The notes under the pieces: generated by a model
Told to the model about the DNA's origin: nothing
Databases searched by the model: none
The model's input: the letters and a program-made list of their open reading frames with translations, nothing else
Made by a program: the position numbers and the translations under genes
Shown here: positions 1-9,332 of the stretch, in pieces
Layout: each line of letters opens with the position of its first letter
How positions within the stretch are numbered: the stretch's first letter is position 1
Assembly (NCBI GenBank): GCA_007244375.1
Contig: SCVW01000030.1
Location: 1-64,000, forward strand
From: Smithella sp.
Lineage (GTDB): Bacteria; Desulfobacterota; Syntrophia; Syntrophales; Smithellaceae
Reading direction: 5' to 3'
Length of the DNA: 64,000 nucleotides

Positions 1-417
1 AGGGAGTGTCTTGCTATAGAGATTAACACATCGCTCACCGGTAGACGCCTGATCCGGGTATTTGAACGATTGCGCAATGAGCGAGGGTTGCCGGATGTTT
101 TAAGGGTTGATAACGGTCCTGAGTTTTTAAGTGGTGATTTTGTCGCCTGGGCTGAATCGGCCGGAATGTTCATCCGGTACATCCAACCCGGCGAACCGAA
201 CCAAAATGCGTATATTGAGCGGTTCAACAGAACGTACCGTGAAGAAGTTCTAAATCTTTATCTTTTTCGTAACCTTGACGAGGTGCGGGAAATAACATAT
301 TGGTGGATTATGGATTACAACGAGAGGCGCCCCCATGACGCGCTGGAAAATATGACGCCTCTCGAGGTTATGCAAAAATATACCGGAAACTCTACTTTTA
401 AACTGTCTGCTTTATAG
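1..417 (+). CDS. IS3-family transposase (OrfB integrase core), 3' part only
   Basis: This is the C-terminal part of a DDE transposase that catalyses cut-and-paste or copy-out movement of an IS3-family element. The reading frame is open to the first base of the window, so the gene begins upstream and only about 138 residues are visible. The second catalytic Asp lies in VDNGPEF and the catalytic Glu in NAYIERFNRTYREE, followed by the family's usual YNERRPHDAL and TPLEV blocks near the end. The first catalytic Asp would be outside the window. The element borders the start of the polysaccharide locus. I did not recognise a right terminal inverted repeat in the 80 bases that follow, so it may be a remnant. 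Confidence 0.88.
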   Translation, partial: RECLAIEINTSLTGRRLIRVFERLRNERGLPDVLRVDNGPEFLSGDFVAWAESAGMFIRYIQPGEPNQNAYIERFNRTYREEVLNLYLFRNLDEVREITYWWIMDYNERRPHDALENMTPLEVMQKYTGNSTFKLSAL

Positions 418-498
418 GGAACCTTATACATATACCACAAAACCAGGGCGATTACAATAAAAATTATTAATAATGTCAAACATGTAGACAATAATTAG

Positions 499-1536
499 AT
501 GTTTTTAAGTAACAAAATTACTAATGGCGTCACTGCGGATATTGGGCAGTCGTGCAAAGATCTCTTGACAAAGGTTGCGGTAACTTTTATTTGCGACAGC
601 CATTACATCATACCGACGGTTGTGGCCATTACTTCTTTAATTTATAATAAAAACCAAAATACATATTATGATATTTATATAATAGCGGCTGGTTTATCAG
701 AGAGGGAAACTGAAAAATTCTATGAATTCAGAGGAAGCAACGCCGATATTCATATAATAAAAGTTTCTTTAAAAAAATTTAAAGACATACATACATTTCT
801 ACACATTTCATCTGCGGCGTATCTGAAATTTGATTTGCCGGACTTAATTCCCAATCAGGATAAAGTGCTGTATTTGGATAGTGATGTAATAATACAAAAA
901 GATCTGAGTGATCTGTTTGAAACAAACATAAATGATTATTATGCGGGCGCGGTAAAAGATATTGGGTTGATTGATAATGATCTAAAGATTAAAAATTATT
1001 TTAATTCCGGAGTAATGCTTTTGAATTTAAAATTGATGAGGGAAAACCATACGTCCACGGCATTGCTGAATATTGCCAAGTCGGCAGATAACTTTACGTA
1101 TATGGATCAAGATTGCCTTAACATCTTGTTTGATAAGAAAGTTAAATTATTGCCGGAGATATATAATTGTTTTTATAATTTTTTTTTACAGTATAAAGAT
1201 AAATATACTCTTGATTATATAAACAAATGTTTTGGAACAAATTATTCGTCTTTGGATAATATAAAAAAAGATTCCTGCATTATCCATTTGATTAGCTACG
1301 ATAAACCTTGGATTTATTTTGATGGTGTTTTTGTCCGTGAATGGGATGAGTATTTTAAAAAATCGCCATTGAAACTTCATAAATTAAAACGAAAATCTAA
1401 AAAACTACGAGAGTTTATTGTTTCACATAATTTAACAGAACTGTCCTTCACTTTCTTCAGATACTGGCGTAAGAATGGTTTTAAATTTGTCATGGGTAAA
1501 GTGAAAAAAAGATTATTTAACTATAAAAACAAATGA
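499..1536 (+). CDS. Glycosyltransferase family 8 (LPS hexosyltransferase-like)
   Basis: A retaining, metal-dependent transferase that probably adds a glucose or galactose from a UDP-sugar to a surface glycan on the cytoplasmic side. The GT8 fold starts at VAVTFICDSHYIIPTVVAI (from about residue 26), the DxD metal-binding motif is in YLDSDV (about residue 125) and the late family motif H-x5-KPW is at about residue 263. The C-terminus is strongly basic. The first ~20 residues come from a direct repeat and are not typical of GT8, and no good ribosome-binding site precedes the ATG at 499. A TTG at 565 is an alternative start closer to the usual family start. The gene is very AT-rich compared with its neighbours, a sign of lateral transfer. 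Confidence 0.82.
   Translation: MFLSNKITNGVTADIGQSCKDLLTKVAVTFICDSHYIIPTVVAITSLIYNKNQNTYYDIYIIAAGLSERETEKFYEFRGSNADIHIIKVSLKKFKDIHTFLHISSAAYLKFDLPDLIPNQDKVLYLDSDVIIQKDLSDLFETNINDYYAGAVKDIGLIDNDLKIKNYFNSGVMLLNLKLMRENHTSTALLNIAKSADNFTYMDQDCLNILFDKKVKLLPEIYNCFYNFFLQYKDKYTLDYINKCFGTNYSSLDNIKKDSCIIHLISYDKPWIYFDGVFVREWDEYFKKSPLKLHKLKRKSKKLREFIVSHNLTELSFTFFRYWRKNGFKFVMGKVKKRLFNYKNK
502..559. repeat. Direct repeat copy 1 (about 58 bp)
   Basis: The 37 bases 523-559 match 1591-1627 with a single mismatch, and the similarity extends weakly upstream to a shared TTTTTAA at 502 and 1570. This copy is inside the 5' end of the GT8 reading frame and encodes its first ~20 residues. The two copies bracket the GT8 gene, which suggests debris of a mobile element, but I could not assign a family. 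Confidence 0.7.
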
Positions 1537-1569
1537 TCAACTCGCACATAGAAATAACAGGTGAGGACT

Positions 1570-1627
1570 TTTTTTAAAGACAAAACAACCAATAGCGTCA
1601 CTGCGGATATTGGGCAGTCGTGCAAAG
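1570..1627. repeat. Direct repeat copy 2 (about 58 bp)
   Basis: Second copy of the repeat at 502-559, here in the 283-base gap between the GT8 and flippase genes. It shows that the sequence at the start of the GT8 gene is a dispersed repeat and not ancestral coding sequence. The remainder of the gap (1628-1819) holds nothing I can assign. Confidence 0.7.
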
Positions 1628-1819
1628 GTGTCTTTTCGTCTAGATTGGCACAGCCTCTACGATTCCAATCAGGTGCCTGCACCAACTAAATCAGTATCAG
1701 CAGCGAGAACATAAAACAAGGCAAGAGTGAGTAATATTGGAGTTTGATAGAATACATTTAGCGAGTTCAAGAGACGGGATTGATATTCATGCTTAATTCT
1801 GAAAAAGCATAGTGCTCCA

Positions 1820-3334
1820 ATGGAAAATAAGTTGCCAAAAATAATATCTATTCGACGAAATGCTGTAGCCAATTATATCGGGACTTTTTGCCAGGCGATA
1901 TTAGGTTTTCTGTTTATCCCCTTTTACATAAAGTATCTCGGAATTGAAAGTTACGGCATTATCGGATTCACAGTTTCATTGAACGCGCTGCTTAGTATTG
2001 CTGATTTAGGATTGTCTGCAACCCTTTCTCGGGAGTTTTCCCGATACTCGGCATTGCCGGATTCTGCCCGACAGATGCGCGGCCTGCTCAAGACCCTTCA
2101 GACTGTATACTGGGCAATTTCCTTCCTTGTGGGGTTAATTATTGTTGCATTGGCCCCGCTGATTGCCAGGTATTGGATAAATCCCGGTTCTCTCAATGTT
2201 GCTGAGGTACAAGATGCAGTTATGCTTATGGGGATGACCGCTGCGATGCAGGGGCCGATGATTCTTTATCTTGGTGGTGTTTATGGTCTTCAGCGGCATG
2301 TTTTGGGTAATGCGATTAACATTGTTTTGGCGGTTTTGCGCTCCGGCGGTGTGGTGCTGGCTTTAGCGCTATTCACCTCTACTTTACATACTTTTTTTGT
2401 ATTTCAGTTTGGTGTCGCATCAATGGGGGCCTTATGCACAGGTATGACTCTTTGGTGGCTTTTGCCAAGTACCGGCATTCCTTCACATTTTCAGTTTTCA
2501 CAGTTAAAATCAGTCTGGCGATTTGCCGCAGGGATGAGTATTACTTCTATTCTCGGATTGATATTGTTTCAATTGGATAAAATAATTTTAGTTAAAATCT
2601 TGCCTCTAAAAATCTTCGGGTATTACGCAGTAGCCAGTACAGCGGCAGCTGCCGTAATCTATCTCGGAAACCCCCTCTTTAAAACAGTTCTTCCCCAATA
2701 TACACAATTGTATGCTGTTGGAGACCACGAAGGCCTGAAGACTATTTATCGTGTTAGTTGTCGTTTGAATGCGATCATTATGGTTCCAACAGTAATTATT
2801 TTGGCTTTATTTTCTAAGGAGGCTCTGTTGATCTGGACACAAAACCCCGATATAGCCGACCACGCGCACTTAATGTTGAGTCTTCTTGTTATCGGATATG
2901 GATTAAATCAACTGGCATGTTTACCATTTGCGCTTCAAATAGCGTCAGGATGGGTTAAATTAGGAGTTTATACGAATATGGCGGCTGTTCTTTTGATTGT
3001 GCCGGCACTGGTCGTTGCCACGCGTTTCTATCAAGGTGTGGGGGCTGCTTCAGTTTGGATTGCTTTAAATTGTATTTATGCATTTATTCATGTGAGCATA
3101 TTGCATACCCGCATATTGAAGGGAGAAGCTTGGCACTTTTATATCGGCATACTATGGCCATTGTTATTAGCCATAGGAATCGGTTTGGCAGGCCGATATT
3201 TTCTATCTGCTGTTGCGGGAATTTGGATTGTAGTAAGTGTCAGTTTGTTATGGACAATTGTCATTGTGACTTCTATATTGGCAACTCCTGATCTGAGAAA
3301 CCAAGTTCCTTTGTTGGTGAGAAAATATCGATAA
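1820..3334 (+). CDS. wzx: Wzx-type lipid-linked oligosaccharide flippase
   Basis: A polytopic inner-membrane protein of the MATE/MOP superfamily (504 residues) that would flip undecaprenyl-diphosphate-linked repeat units to the periplasmic face. The sequence is a series of hydrophobic helices starting at about residue 18, and the N-terminal half contains the family-typical 'IPFYIKYLGIESYGIIGF' and 'DLGLSATLSREFSRY' stretches. Length fits the family. No clear ribosome-binding site is seen before the ATG at 1820, but the coding match begins right there. The presence of Wzx with a Wzy-like polymerase further down argues for a Wzx/Wzy pathway, although an ABC exporter is encoded in the same locus. 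Confidence 0.87.
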   Translation: MENKLPKIISIRRNAVANYIGTFCQAILGFLFIPFYIKYLGIESYGIIGFTVSLNALLSIADLGLSATLSREFSRYSALPDSARQMRGLLKTLQTVYWAISFLVGLIIVALAPLIARYWINPGSLNVAEVQDAVMLMGMTAAMQGPMILYLGGVYGLQRHVLGNAINIVLAVLRSGGVVLALALFTSTLHTFFVFQFGVASMGALCTGMTLWWLLPSTGIPSHFQFSQLKSVWRFAAGMSITSILGLILFQLDKIILVKILPLKIFGYYAVASTAAAAVIYLGNPLFKTVLPQYTQLYAVGDHEGLKTIYRVSCRLNAIIMVPTVIILALFSKEALLIWTQNPDIADHAHLMLSLLVIGYGLNQLACLPFALQIASGWVKLGVYTNMAAVLLIVPALVVATRFYQGVGAASVWIALNCIYAFIHVSILHTRILKGEAWHFYIGILWPLLLAIGIGLAGRYFLSAVAGIWIVVSVSLLWTIVIVTSILATPDLRNQVPLLVRKYR

Positions 3335-3357
3335 CAAATTATGAGGAAAAAATATTA

Positions 3358-4161
3358 ATGCATAACATGGTATTTGGTTCGGAAGGTTTTGTTGGTACAA
3401 CTTTCACGCATTTCTTAAGGAATTTAGGAGAAGATGTTGTTGAGTATGATATTAAGCGTGACGTGAAAGAAGATCTTCGTTACGCGCAATTAGATTTTAC
3501 GGGTATTGATCGTGTATATTTCCTTGCATGGGATGTGGGGGGTGCGAAATATCTGTACGAGTCGGAATCACAGTTCCGGCAGCTGGATTGGAATCTCAAA
3601 CTTCTTCTCAACATTATGCCACAGTTACAGGCAGCTAAAATTCCTTTTCTTTTTGTATCAAGTCAATTAGCGGAGGAATATGACACTGTGTACGGAGTAA
3701 CAAAAAGATTAGGTGAGGTCTGGACACATCTATTAAAAGGTATACGTGTCAGGCTATGGAACGTATATGGTCCCATAGAGACACCATCGCAACGTACCCA
3801 TGTCGTAAGCGACTTTGTTCATCAAGCTGTTCTCAACGGACGAATAGAGATGCTGACAACTGGCGAGGAAAAAAGGCAATTTATTCATGTTGACGATGTA
3901 TGCCGGGCATTACACCGCGCTATAAATCAGAAACTTGAAGGTGTTTACGATATCAGCAGTTTCGAATGGGTTAGTGTGCGGGAGATTGCTCAAACCATTG
4001 CTGAAGAAACAGGTGCAATAGTTATTGCCGGTAAAAAAACAGGAACTACACCTTTCACGCCTATGAAAGGTCGTGTTCCCGGTTGGTTGCCTCAAATAGA
4101 TCTACGACAAGGCTTATGCCGTATGATAACTGATCTGCGAACAAAATTAGATGTGAAGTGA
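3358..4161 (+). CDS. Short NAD-dependent nucleotide-sugar epimerase/dehydratase (SDR)
   Basis: An extended SDR enzyme of 267 residues, somewhat short for the class. The N-terminal Rossmann glycine motif is in VFGSEGFVG (residues 5-13) and the catalytic Tyr-x3-Lys is in YGVTK (about residue 112), preceded by a Ser-rich strand (FLFVSSQLAEEY). A later 'RQFIHVDDV' matches the epimerase-family substrate-side region. It probably edits a nucleotide-activated sugar for the polysaccharide; the exact substrate cannot be read from the sequence. It follows the flippase by 23 bases and is likely cotranscribed. Confidence 0.8.
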   Translation: MHNMVFGSEGFVGTTFTHFLRNLGEDVVEYDIKRDVKEDLRYAQLDFTGIDRVYFLAWDVGGAKYLYESESQFRQLDWNLKLLLNIMPQLQAAKIPFLFVSSQLAEEYDTVYGVTKRLGEVWTHLLKGIRVRLWNVYGPIETPSQRTHVVSDFVHQAVLNGRIEMLTTGEEKRQFIHVDDVCRALHRAINQKLEGVYDISSFEWVSVREIAQTIAEETGAIVIAGKKTGTTPFTPMKGRVPGWLPQIDLRQGLCRMITDLRTKLDVK

Positions 4162-4194
4162 AATTGGAAAATAACGTGGCGGTAGAACAATAAA

Positions 4195-4374
4195 ATGCGA
4201 ATTCGTCATGAAATCGAAGATCTAATCCCGAAAGTTCCTAGTGAAATTATGAAGGGATTCCTGCGAAAGATCTTTTATCCTGATTACAGATTTATCTTAG
4301 ATAGTTGTAAACTAAAACCACACCTTGTAAAAGGTACCCAGTTTTCGTTTAAATTTACGAGGTATCAAATATGA
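4195..4374 (+). CDS. Small 59-residue ORF, translationally coupled to next gene
   Basis: An open frame from ATG 4195 to TGA 4372-4374 fills the gap between the SDR and GT2 genes. Its stop overlaps the next start in an ATGA arrangement, which usually marks real coupled cistrons. The product begins MRIRHEIEDLIPKVPSEIM, is basic, has no membrane segment, and I do not recognise it. It could be a small genuine gene or the surviving tail of a lost transferase or methyltransferase. Only the overlap and the absence of any other use for the gap support it. Confidence 0.4.
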   Translation: MRIRHEIEDLIPKVPSEIMKGFLRKIFYPDYRFILDSCKLKPHLVKGTQFSFKFTRYQI

Positions 4375-5213
4375 CAAATTTACCACGAATATCAATTATC
4401 ATTCCCACTCGTAATCGTGCAAGCTATCTCAAACGGGGCTTGGATAAGATCATTGAATCGGACTATCCAAAACTCGAAATTATTGTAATGGATGGCGCTT
4501 CGACAGATGATACTGTTCAAATCATCAAATCTTATGGTAATCGTATTACAAAATGGATATCTGAACAGGATGCTGGTGAGTATGCTGCTCTGAATAAAGG
4601 TATTATGTGGTCCACGGGTGATTATATCATGCATTTTACTGATGATGATGTTCTTATACCTTCTTCACTTAGGTTAGTGGGTGAATTTGCAGCTAATAAT
4701 GGTGATGTTGACATTATTTTTGCACAAGTCAACTTGTGGAGAACAATTAATGGTGTCCCTACTCAATATGGTGTAACCAAATATCTTGATGCTGATGCCT
4801 TAAGGCCAAGCAGGTATTTTCGAACATCAGCAGGGCCACCTACACAAGGTGCTTTTGTGAATAGGCGATTGTATGAACGTATTGGATTACATGCATTAGA
4901 TTATGTGCTAAGCGATTATGAGTTTTGGGCGCGTGCAATTAAATTTGAAGCAAAATGCGCATTACTACCTATAATTGTTGCTGATTATCATTATACAGGA
5001 GAAAATACGGTTCTCTTAAAGGCTAAGCAAATAAGACGTGACCATATTCGCATTGCCTCGACATACGGTACAAAGATCGATAAAATATATGTAATTCTAA
5101 CTACGACTCTTATTGGTGTACTCACGAATTTTTCACATGCCATTGGCTTCCATCCTCTGCGCTGGTGGGTGAACATAAAAGTAATGATGATGCAAAAGAA
5201 ACCATTAAATTAA
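4371..5213 (+). CDS. Glycosyltransferase family 2
   Basis: A GT-A fold inverting glycosyltransferase of 280 residues. It opens with ISIIIPTRNRASYLKRGLD, has the nucleotide-binding DGASTDD (residues 41-47) and an acidic metal-binding FTDDDV at about residue 90, then an 'SDYEFWARAIK' motif typical of WcaA-like enzymes. It likely transfers a sugar onto the growing repeat unit at the inner face of the membrane. It overlaps the small ORF before it by four bases and is followed after four bases by another GT2. Confidence 0.87.
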   Translation: MTNLPRISIIIPTRNRASYLKRGLDKIIESDYPKLEIIVMDGASTDDTVQIIKSYGNRITKWISEQDAGEYAALNKGIMWSTGDYIMHFTDDDVLIPSSLRLVGEFAANNGDVDIIFAQVNLWRTINGVPTQYGVTKYLDADALRPSRYFRTSAGPPTQGAFVNRRLYERIGLHALDYVLSDYEFWARAIKFEAKCALLPIIVADYHYTGENTVLLKAKQIRRDHIRIASTYGTKIDKIYVILTTTLIGVLTNFSHAIGFHPLRWWVNIKVMMMQKKPLN

Positions 5214-5217
5214 TTAT

Positions 5218-6054
5218 ATGCTGAATGTCTTGATTAGTATTATCATACCGACAATAGGCAGGTCTGCCCAACTTGAGGCATTACTATATTCCATTACATG
5301 CTCTACGTATAAGTCTTTTGAAGTAATAATCATCGATCAGAATCGGACGAGGATGCTAGATGATATCATTTTGAAATATAGTGAGCTTATATCCATTCAA
5401 CATATTAAATTCGATTTTACAGGCGCAGCAAGAGCCCGCAATTACGGATTTAAATTTGCAAACGGTCAATATCTCTTTTTCCCGGATGATGACTCTGAAT
5501 TATATCCAGAAACGCTGGCATTATTTATTGGAAACGTAAAAAGCACACATGCTGATGTATTATTCGGTAAAAGCGTAGATCGCAAATTCGTAGATTCTGT
5601 AGGAAGCTTTTCCGATAAAAGTGGTTACTTATCACTGAAGCACCATGATAAAATGTTTATCGAATTTACAATGTTCATAAAAACAGAAACTTTTTCAAGA
5701 TTTCTTTTTGATGAATCCTTCGGTCCTGGAACATTTTATGGGGCTGAAGAAGGATATGATCTTGTTTTAAGGATGCTCCATAAAAAGGTGGTTATTTTTT
5801 ATACACCTGATATCAAAATGTATCACCCGCAAAAAGTGCTCAGCCATTCTGATAGTTCTGACATCCGGCGCGTTTTTTCATACCGATGTGGATTTGCGCA
5901 TCTATGCGTGAAGCATAAGCTTTATCGAAAATATTGTACGCGTTTGCTACAAGTGATTTTATATATCCCTTATACTATTGTTGCCGCCCCTGGAAAAACG
6001 CGTTATTATTTGTCAGAGCTTATGGGATTACTCACGGGAATAATTGTAAGATGA
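5218..6054 (+). CDS. Glycosyltransferase family 2
   Basis: A 278-residue GT2 enzyme with the start LISIIIPTIGRSAQLEALL, a nucleotide-site IIDQNR, and a metal-binding FPDDDSE at about residue 88. The sequence GPGTFYGAEEGYDLVLRML, a later family motif with acidic catalytic residues, follows at about residue 165. It is one of several successive transferases that would build the repeat unit. Its stop overlaps the start of the Wzy-like gene (ATGA at 6051-6054), so the two are probably translated together. Confidence 0.85.
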   Translation: MLNVLISIIIPTIGRSAQLEALLYSITCSTYKSFEVIIIDQNRTRMLDDIILKYSELISIQHIKFDFTGAARARNYGFKFANGQYLFFPDDDSELYPETLALFIGNVKSTHADVLFGKSVDRKFVDSVGSFSDKSGYLSLKHHDKMFIEFTMFIKTETFSRFLFDESFGPGTFYGAEEGYDLVLRMLHKKVVIFYTPDIKMYHPQKVLSHSDSSDIRRVFSYRCGFAHLCVKHKLYRKYCTRLLQVILYIPYTIVAAPGKTRYYLSELMGLLTGIIVR

Positions 6055-7232
6055 AAATAGCGCGATTTAATAATATTTATTGCTATTATTTTTGTCCCCA
6101 GTTAATATTTTTCCCAATATATTTTTATCACACCCCCTTGATTTCCGATGCCATCAATACGGATAAAGCAATTTTTATGCATGTAATCGGCCTGTTTTGG
6201 TCCGCTATAGGCTATTTTACCGCAAGATTTGCCTACGCCTTGCAAGATAGAAAAAAGGTGGATCAAACAGAAGACAAACAATATTCTTTTGGTAACACTT
6301 TTTATTTTTGCTCATGCTTGCTTATCATTGTTGGACTTATAACAGCCATATTGCAGGTTATTTTATTTGTTCCAGCGATTGAATATTTTTCAAAATTATT
6401 TAGCAGTGATTTTGAGACAGGAATCCGACATGCCTATCTTTTATCATCAGATGAAGGAGGCTTGCCCGGTATCATTAAGATGTTTGCATATGCTCCATTA
6501 TCAGTGTATCTCATGTCGTTGGGACTCTTAACTTTTATAACGTTAAATAAAGTTGACACGCAAAAGATAAAGATTTTAAGCATCGTATCCATCGTAGCTG
6601 TAGTGATCAAGATTTTTTTCTCTCTCGATCGCTTAACAATCATGGCTGTTATATTAGCCAATATTTTTTTAATCATTAAAAAAGGGTACATGAAAAAAAA
6701 TCGATATTGGATACTGCTTATTTTTGCCTTTTTTCTGGCGGATTATTTATCCGCGAAACGGTTAGAGGCATTTGGACTTATCGATTTTACTTTACTCTAT
6801 TTTAAACTTGGATTGGTCAACTTTCAATTAATGATCGATACATGTTCTCAATATACTTATGGCTTTTCTACTATCTTGGGACCGTTGTATTTTATTCTTA
6901 AGTTTTTTCATCTTCCTTTGCCTGATTTTTCTCATAATTATGAATGGGCATGGTATCCTGCACAATATTTTACGTCGTATGCATTCCAAGACTTTGGTTA
7001 TTTTTATTTTGTTTTGTTTTACATTGTCGGTATCCTTTTATTTCAAATTGATAATAAAGCAGAAAAAAATATTTATGTCAGTTCTATATATTTTATCGTC
7101 CTATATGGAGTTGTTTCTTTTTTTACTGTTCCCGCAATAAAAGGAATAGACTTTTGGATTGCTTTACTCATCCCTATTGTGTTGATAAAGTTATTTACTA
7201 CAAAATTAAAACCTAAATCAAATATTTTATAA
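6051..7232 (+). CDS. Wzy-like O-antigen polymerase (multi-span membrane protein)
   Basis: About 393 residues made almost entirely of hydrophobic helices with a larger polar loop in the second half (containing the LPDFSHNYEWAWYPAQYF stretch), the layout of an oligosaccharide repeat-unit polymerase acting in the periplasm. I chose ATG 6051 because it overlaps the upstream stop in an ATGA. The frame is open further upstream to 5934, but that part lies inside the preceding GT2 gene. Wzy proteins are poorly conserved, so the call rests on topology and on the position among transferases downstream of a Wzx. The gene is very AT-rich. Confidence 0.7.
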   Translation: MKIARFNNIYCYYFCPQLIFFPIYFYHTPLISDAINTDKAIFMHVIGLFWSAIGYFTARFAYALQDRKKVDQTEDKQYSFGNTFYFCSCLLIIVGLITAILQVILFVPAIEYFSKLFSSDFETGIRHAYLLSSDEGGLPGIIKMFAYAPLSVYLMSLGLLTFITLNKVDTQKIKILSIVSIVAVVIKIFFSLDRLTIMAVILANIFLIIKKGYMKKNRYWILLIFAFFLADYLSAKRLEAFGLIDFTLLYFKLGLVNFQLMIDTCSQYTYGFSTILGPLYFILKFFHLPLPDFSHNYEWAWYPAQYFTSYAFQDFGYFYFVLFYIVGILLFQIDNKAEKNIYVSSIYFIVLYGVVSFFTVPAIKGIDFWIALLIPIVLIKLFTTKLKPKSNIL

Positions 7233-7350
7233 CCGAATCAAGTTAAAATGAACGTAATAAAAATGGTCATATAATTATTGGTAAAAGTTTAAAAAACAAA
7301 TAAAAAATATATTAAAATATTTTCAATCAGCAAACCAGAATTATGACATT

Positions 7351-8448
7351 ATGAATGTTATATTTGACAACATAATTTTCGCACTGCAAAAATACGGTGG
7401 CATTTCTGTCGTTTGGTACGAGTTGCTAAAACGTATATTATTAGATTCTGATTTTACTCCAAGATTTATTGATTTTCCCCATCAAAATATTTTAAGAAAT
7501 CGATTAGACATCCCCATAAATAATATTTTGATGAATAACTTGTCAAAATTTCCCATTAATATTCAGCGGTATATCAACCCCAAAATTACTACGGGGAAAG
7601 GCATATTTCATTCCAGTTATTTTCGTACCGCAAGTGATAATAATATAATAAATATAACAACCGTTCACGATTTTATCTATGAGTACTTTTCCAATGGATT
7701 AGCTAAAATAATTCATCATCAACAAAAGGTTGGCGCAATTAAACATTCAAAGAAAATAATTTGTGTATCTCAAAACACGAAAAATGATTTGTTGAAATTT
7801 TATCCTCAAGTTAAAGAAGAGCAAGTAAAAGTTATTTATAATGGTGTTAGCGAAGATTATTACCCCCTTCCACAAATAGAAGCCCACTCCATCAACAAAA
7901 TCGTTCCTTTTCAGTCTAAAGAATATATTTTATATGTTGGTGACAGAAGAAGCGATTATAAAAATTTCAGAATGTTAGTTAAAGCATGTCAAATTGTTAA
8001 AATGCCGTTAGTAATGGTAGGTGGTGGTGAACTTTCTAAATATGAAGAGTCAATGTTGAAACTAAAATTAGGAGCAAGTCGATACATGCAACTTAATGGA
8101 ATAACAAACGCACAACTTAATCAACTTTATAATCATGCGGCTTTTCTTGTTTATCCGTCTTTGTATGAAGGTTTTGGAATTCCAATTATTGAAGCTCAGA
8201 GAGCCGGGTGTCCGGTAATATGCTCAAATCAATCATCAATACCCGAAGTCGCAGGAAAGAGTGCCTTTCTAATTAATGACATCTCAGCTTTAAAAATTGT
8301 AGAGATATTATGTCAGCATAAATCACGTTCAGGAGTGACAGCTTCAATTATTAAACAGGGTTTTCTAAACGCCCAATTATTTTCGTGGGATAAATGTTAC
8401 CAGCAAACTAAACAAGTTTATTCGGAGATGTATTCTACATACTTCTAA
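7351..8448 (+). CDS. Glycosyltransferase family 4 (GT-B fold)
   Basis: A retaining glycosyltransferase of 365 residues. The C-terminal donor-binding domain carries the E-x7-E motif in YEGFGIPIIEAQRAGCPVI (about residues 273-281), followed by SNQSSIPEVAG, and an earlier ILYVGDRRSDYKNF marks the start of that domain. The N-terminal domain includes HSSYFRTA and VHDFIYE. It is likely a mannosyl- or rhamnosyl-type transferase in assembly of the repeat unit, but the donor cannot be read. It is separated from the polymerase by 118 AT-rich bases. Confidence 0.88.
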   Translation: MNVIFDNIIFALQKYGGISVVWYELLKRILLDSDFTPRFIDFPHQNILRNRLDIPINNILMNNLSKFPINIQRYINPKITTGKGIFHSSYFRTASDNNIINITTVHDFIYEYFSNGLAKIIHHQQKVGAIKHSKKIICVSQNTKNDLLKFYPQVKEEQVKVIYNGVSEDYYPLPQIEAHSINKIVPFQSKEYILYVGDRRSDYKNFRMLVKACQIVKMPLVMVGGGELSKYEESMLKLKLGASRYMQLNGITNAQLNQLYNHAAFLVYPSLYEGFGIPIIEAQRAGCPVICSNQSSIPEVAGKSAFLINDISALKIVEILCQHKSRSGVTASIIKQGFLNAQLFSWDKCYQQTKQVYSEMYSTYF

Positions 8449-8574
8449 TTTTCTGTAATGCCAGATGCTTGAGCTGAAAACATACCAACTCTGTTCGTGA
8501 TATATCTGTTGAGCAAGTACAGGATGCGATTAGAAAATTATTCACACATTATCATCTCTGATTAAAATGACGCT

Positions 8575-9330
8575 ATGAAAGTTTCGATCATTACGGTTGT
8601 CTTAAATAATGCTGAATATATTGAATCATGTATTCAAAGTGTTATTAACCAGGATTACGAAAACATAGAACACATTGTAATTGATGGAGGATCAACGGAT
8701 GGCACGACTGATGTGATTCGAAAATATGAATCACAGATATCAATGTGGAGTAGCGAACCGGATCATGGCATTTACGATGCGATGAATAAGGGCATTAAGA
8801 TCGCTTCCGGCGATATAATAGGATTCCTGAATGCAGACGATGTTTATTATGATAGTGGCGTACTTAAAAAGATAGTATCAATGATAAAAAACTCTGATAC
8901 TGATGCTTGCTATTCGGATTTGGTTTATGTTGATAATAATAATTTGAATAAAGTTATCCGGTATTGGCATTCCAAAGAGTTTCAAGCAGGTTTTTTTAAG
9001 AAGGGGTGGGTGCCTGCTCATCCGACTTTTTTTGCTCGTAAAATCGTTTATGAAAAGTATGGGACTTTTGATTTGAAGTACAAGTTGGCTGCAGATTATG
9101 AGTTAATGGCCAGGTTTTTAGAACATCATAAAATAAGAGTTAAGTATGTCCCGATGGTGTCCGTAAAAATGCGTGTCGGTGGAGCCACGAATAAATCTCT
9201 GACAAATATTATTAATCAGAATTTAGAGATATTTGAGGCTTGCAAAAAGAATAATATAGAAATATTCTACCCCGTGTTTCTAATGAGCAAGGTTATTAAC
9301 CGTATAAATCAGTTTTGTCTGAGGTCTTAA
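8575..9330 (+). CDS. Glycosyltransferase family 2 (WcaA/PGL-type)
   Basis: A 251-residue GT2 enzyme. Motifs in order are VSIITVVLNNAEYIESCI at the N-terminus, DGGSTDGT (residues 39-46), HGIYDAMNKGI at about residue 63, and the metal-binding FLNADD at about residue 84. The AADYELMARFLE stretch near residue 178 is typical of this subgroup. It overlaps or abuts the epimerase gene that follows. The 126-base gap before it has no assigned feature. Confidence 0.87.
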   Translation: MKVSIITVVLNNAEYIESCIQSVINQDYENIEHIVIDGGSTDGTTDVIRKYESQISMWSSEPDHGIYDAMNKGIKIASGDIIGFLNADDVYYDSGVLKKIVSMIKNSDTDACYSDLVYVDNNNLNKVIRYWHSKEFQAGFFKKGWVPAHPTFFARKIVYEKYGTFDLKYKLAADYELMARFLEHHKIRVKYVPMVSVKMRVGGATNKSLTNIINQNLEIFEACKKNNIEIFYPVFLMSKVINRINQFCLRS

Positions 9331-9332
9331 TT

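Noticed and set aside
8500-8566. Possible gene-tail remnant (reads SVEQVQDAIRKLF) before the 8575 GT2 gene
   Set aside because: Only about 22 codons after a stop, no start and no recognised family.
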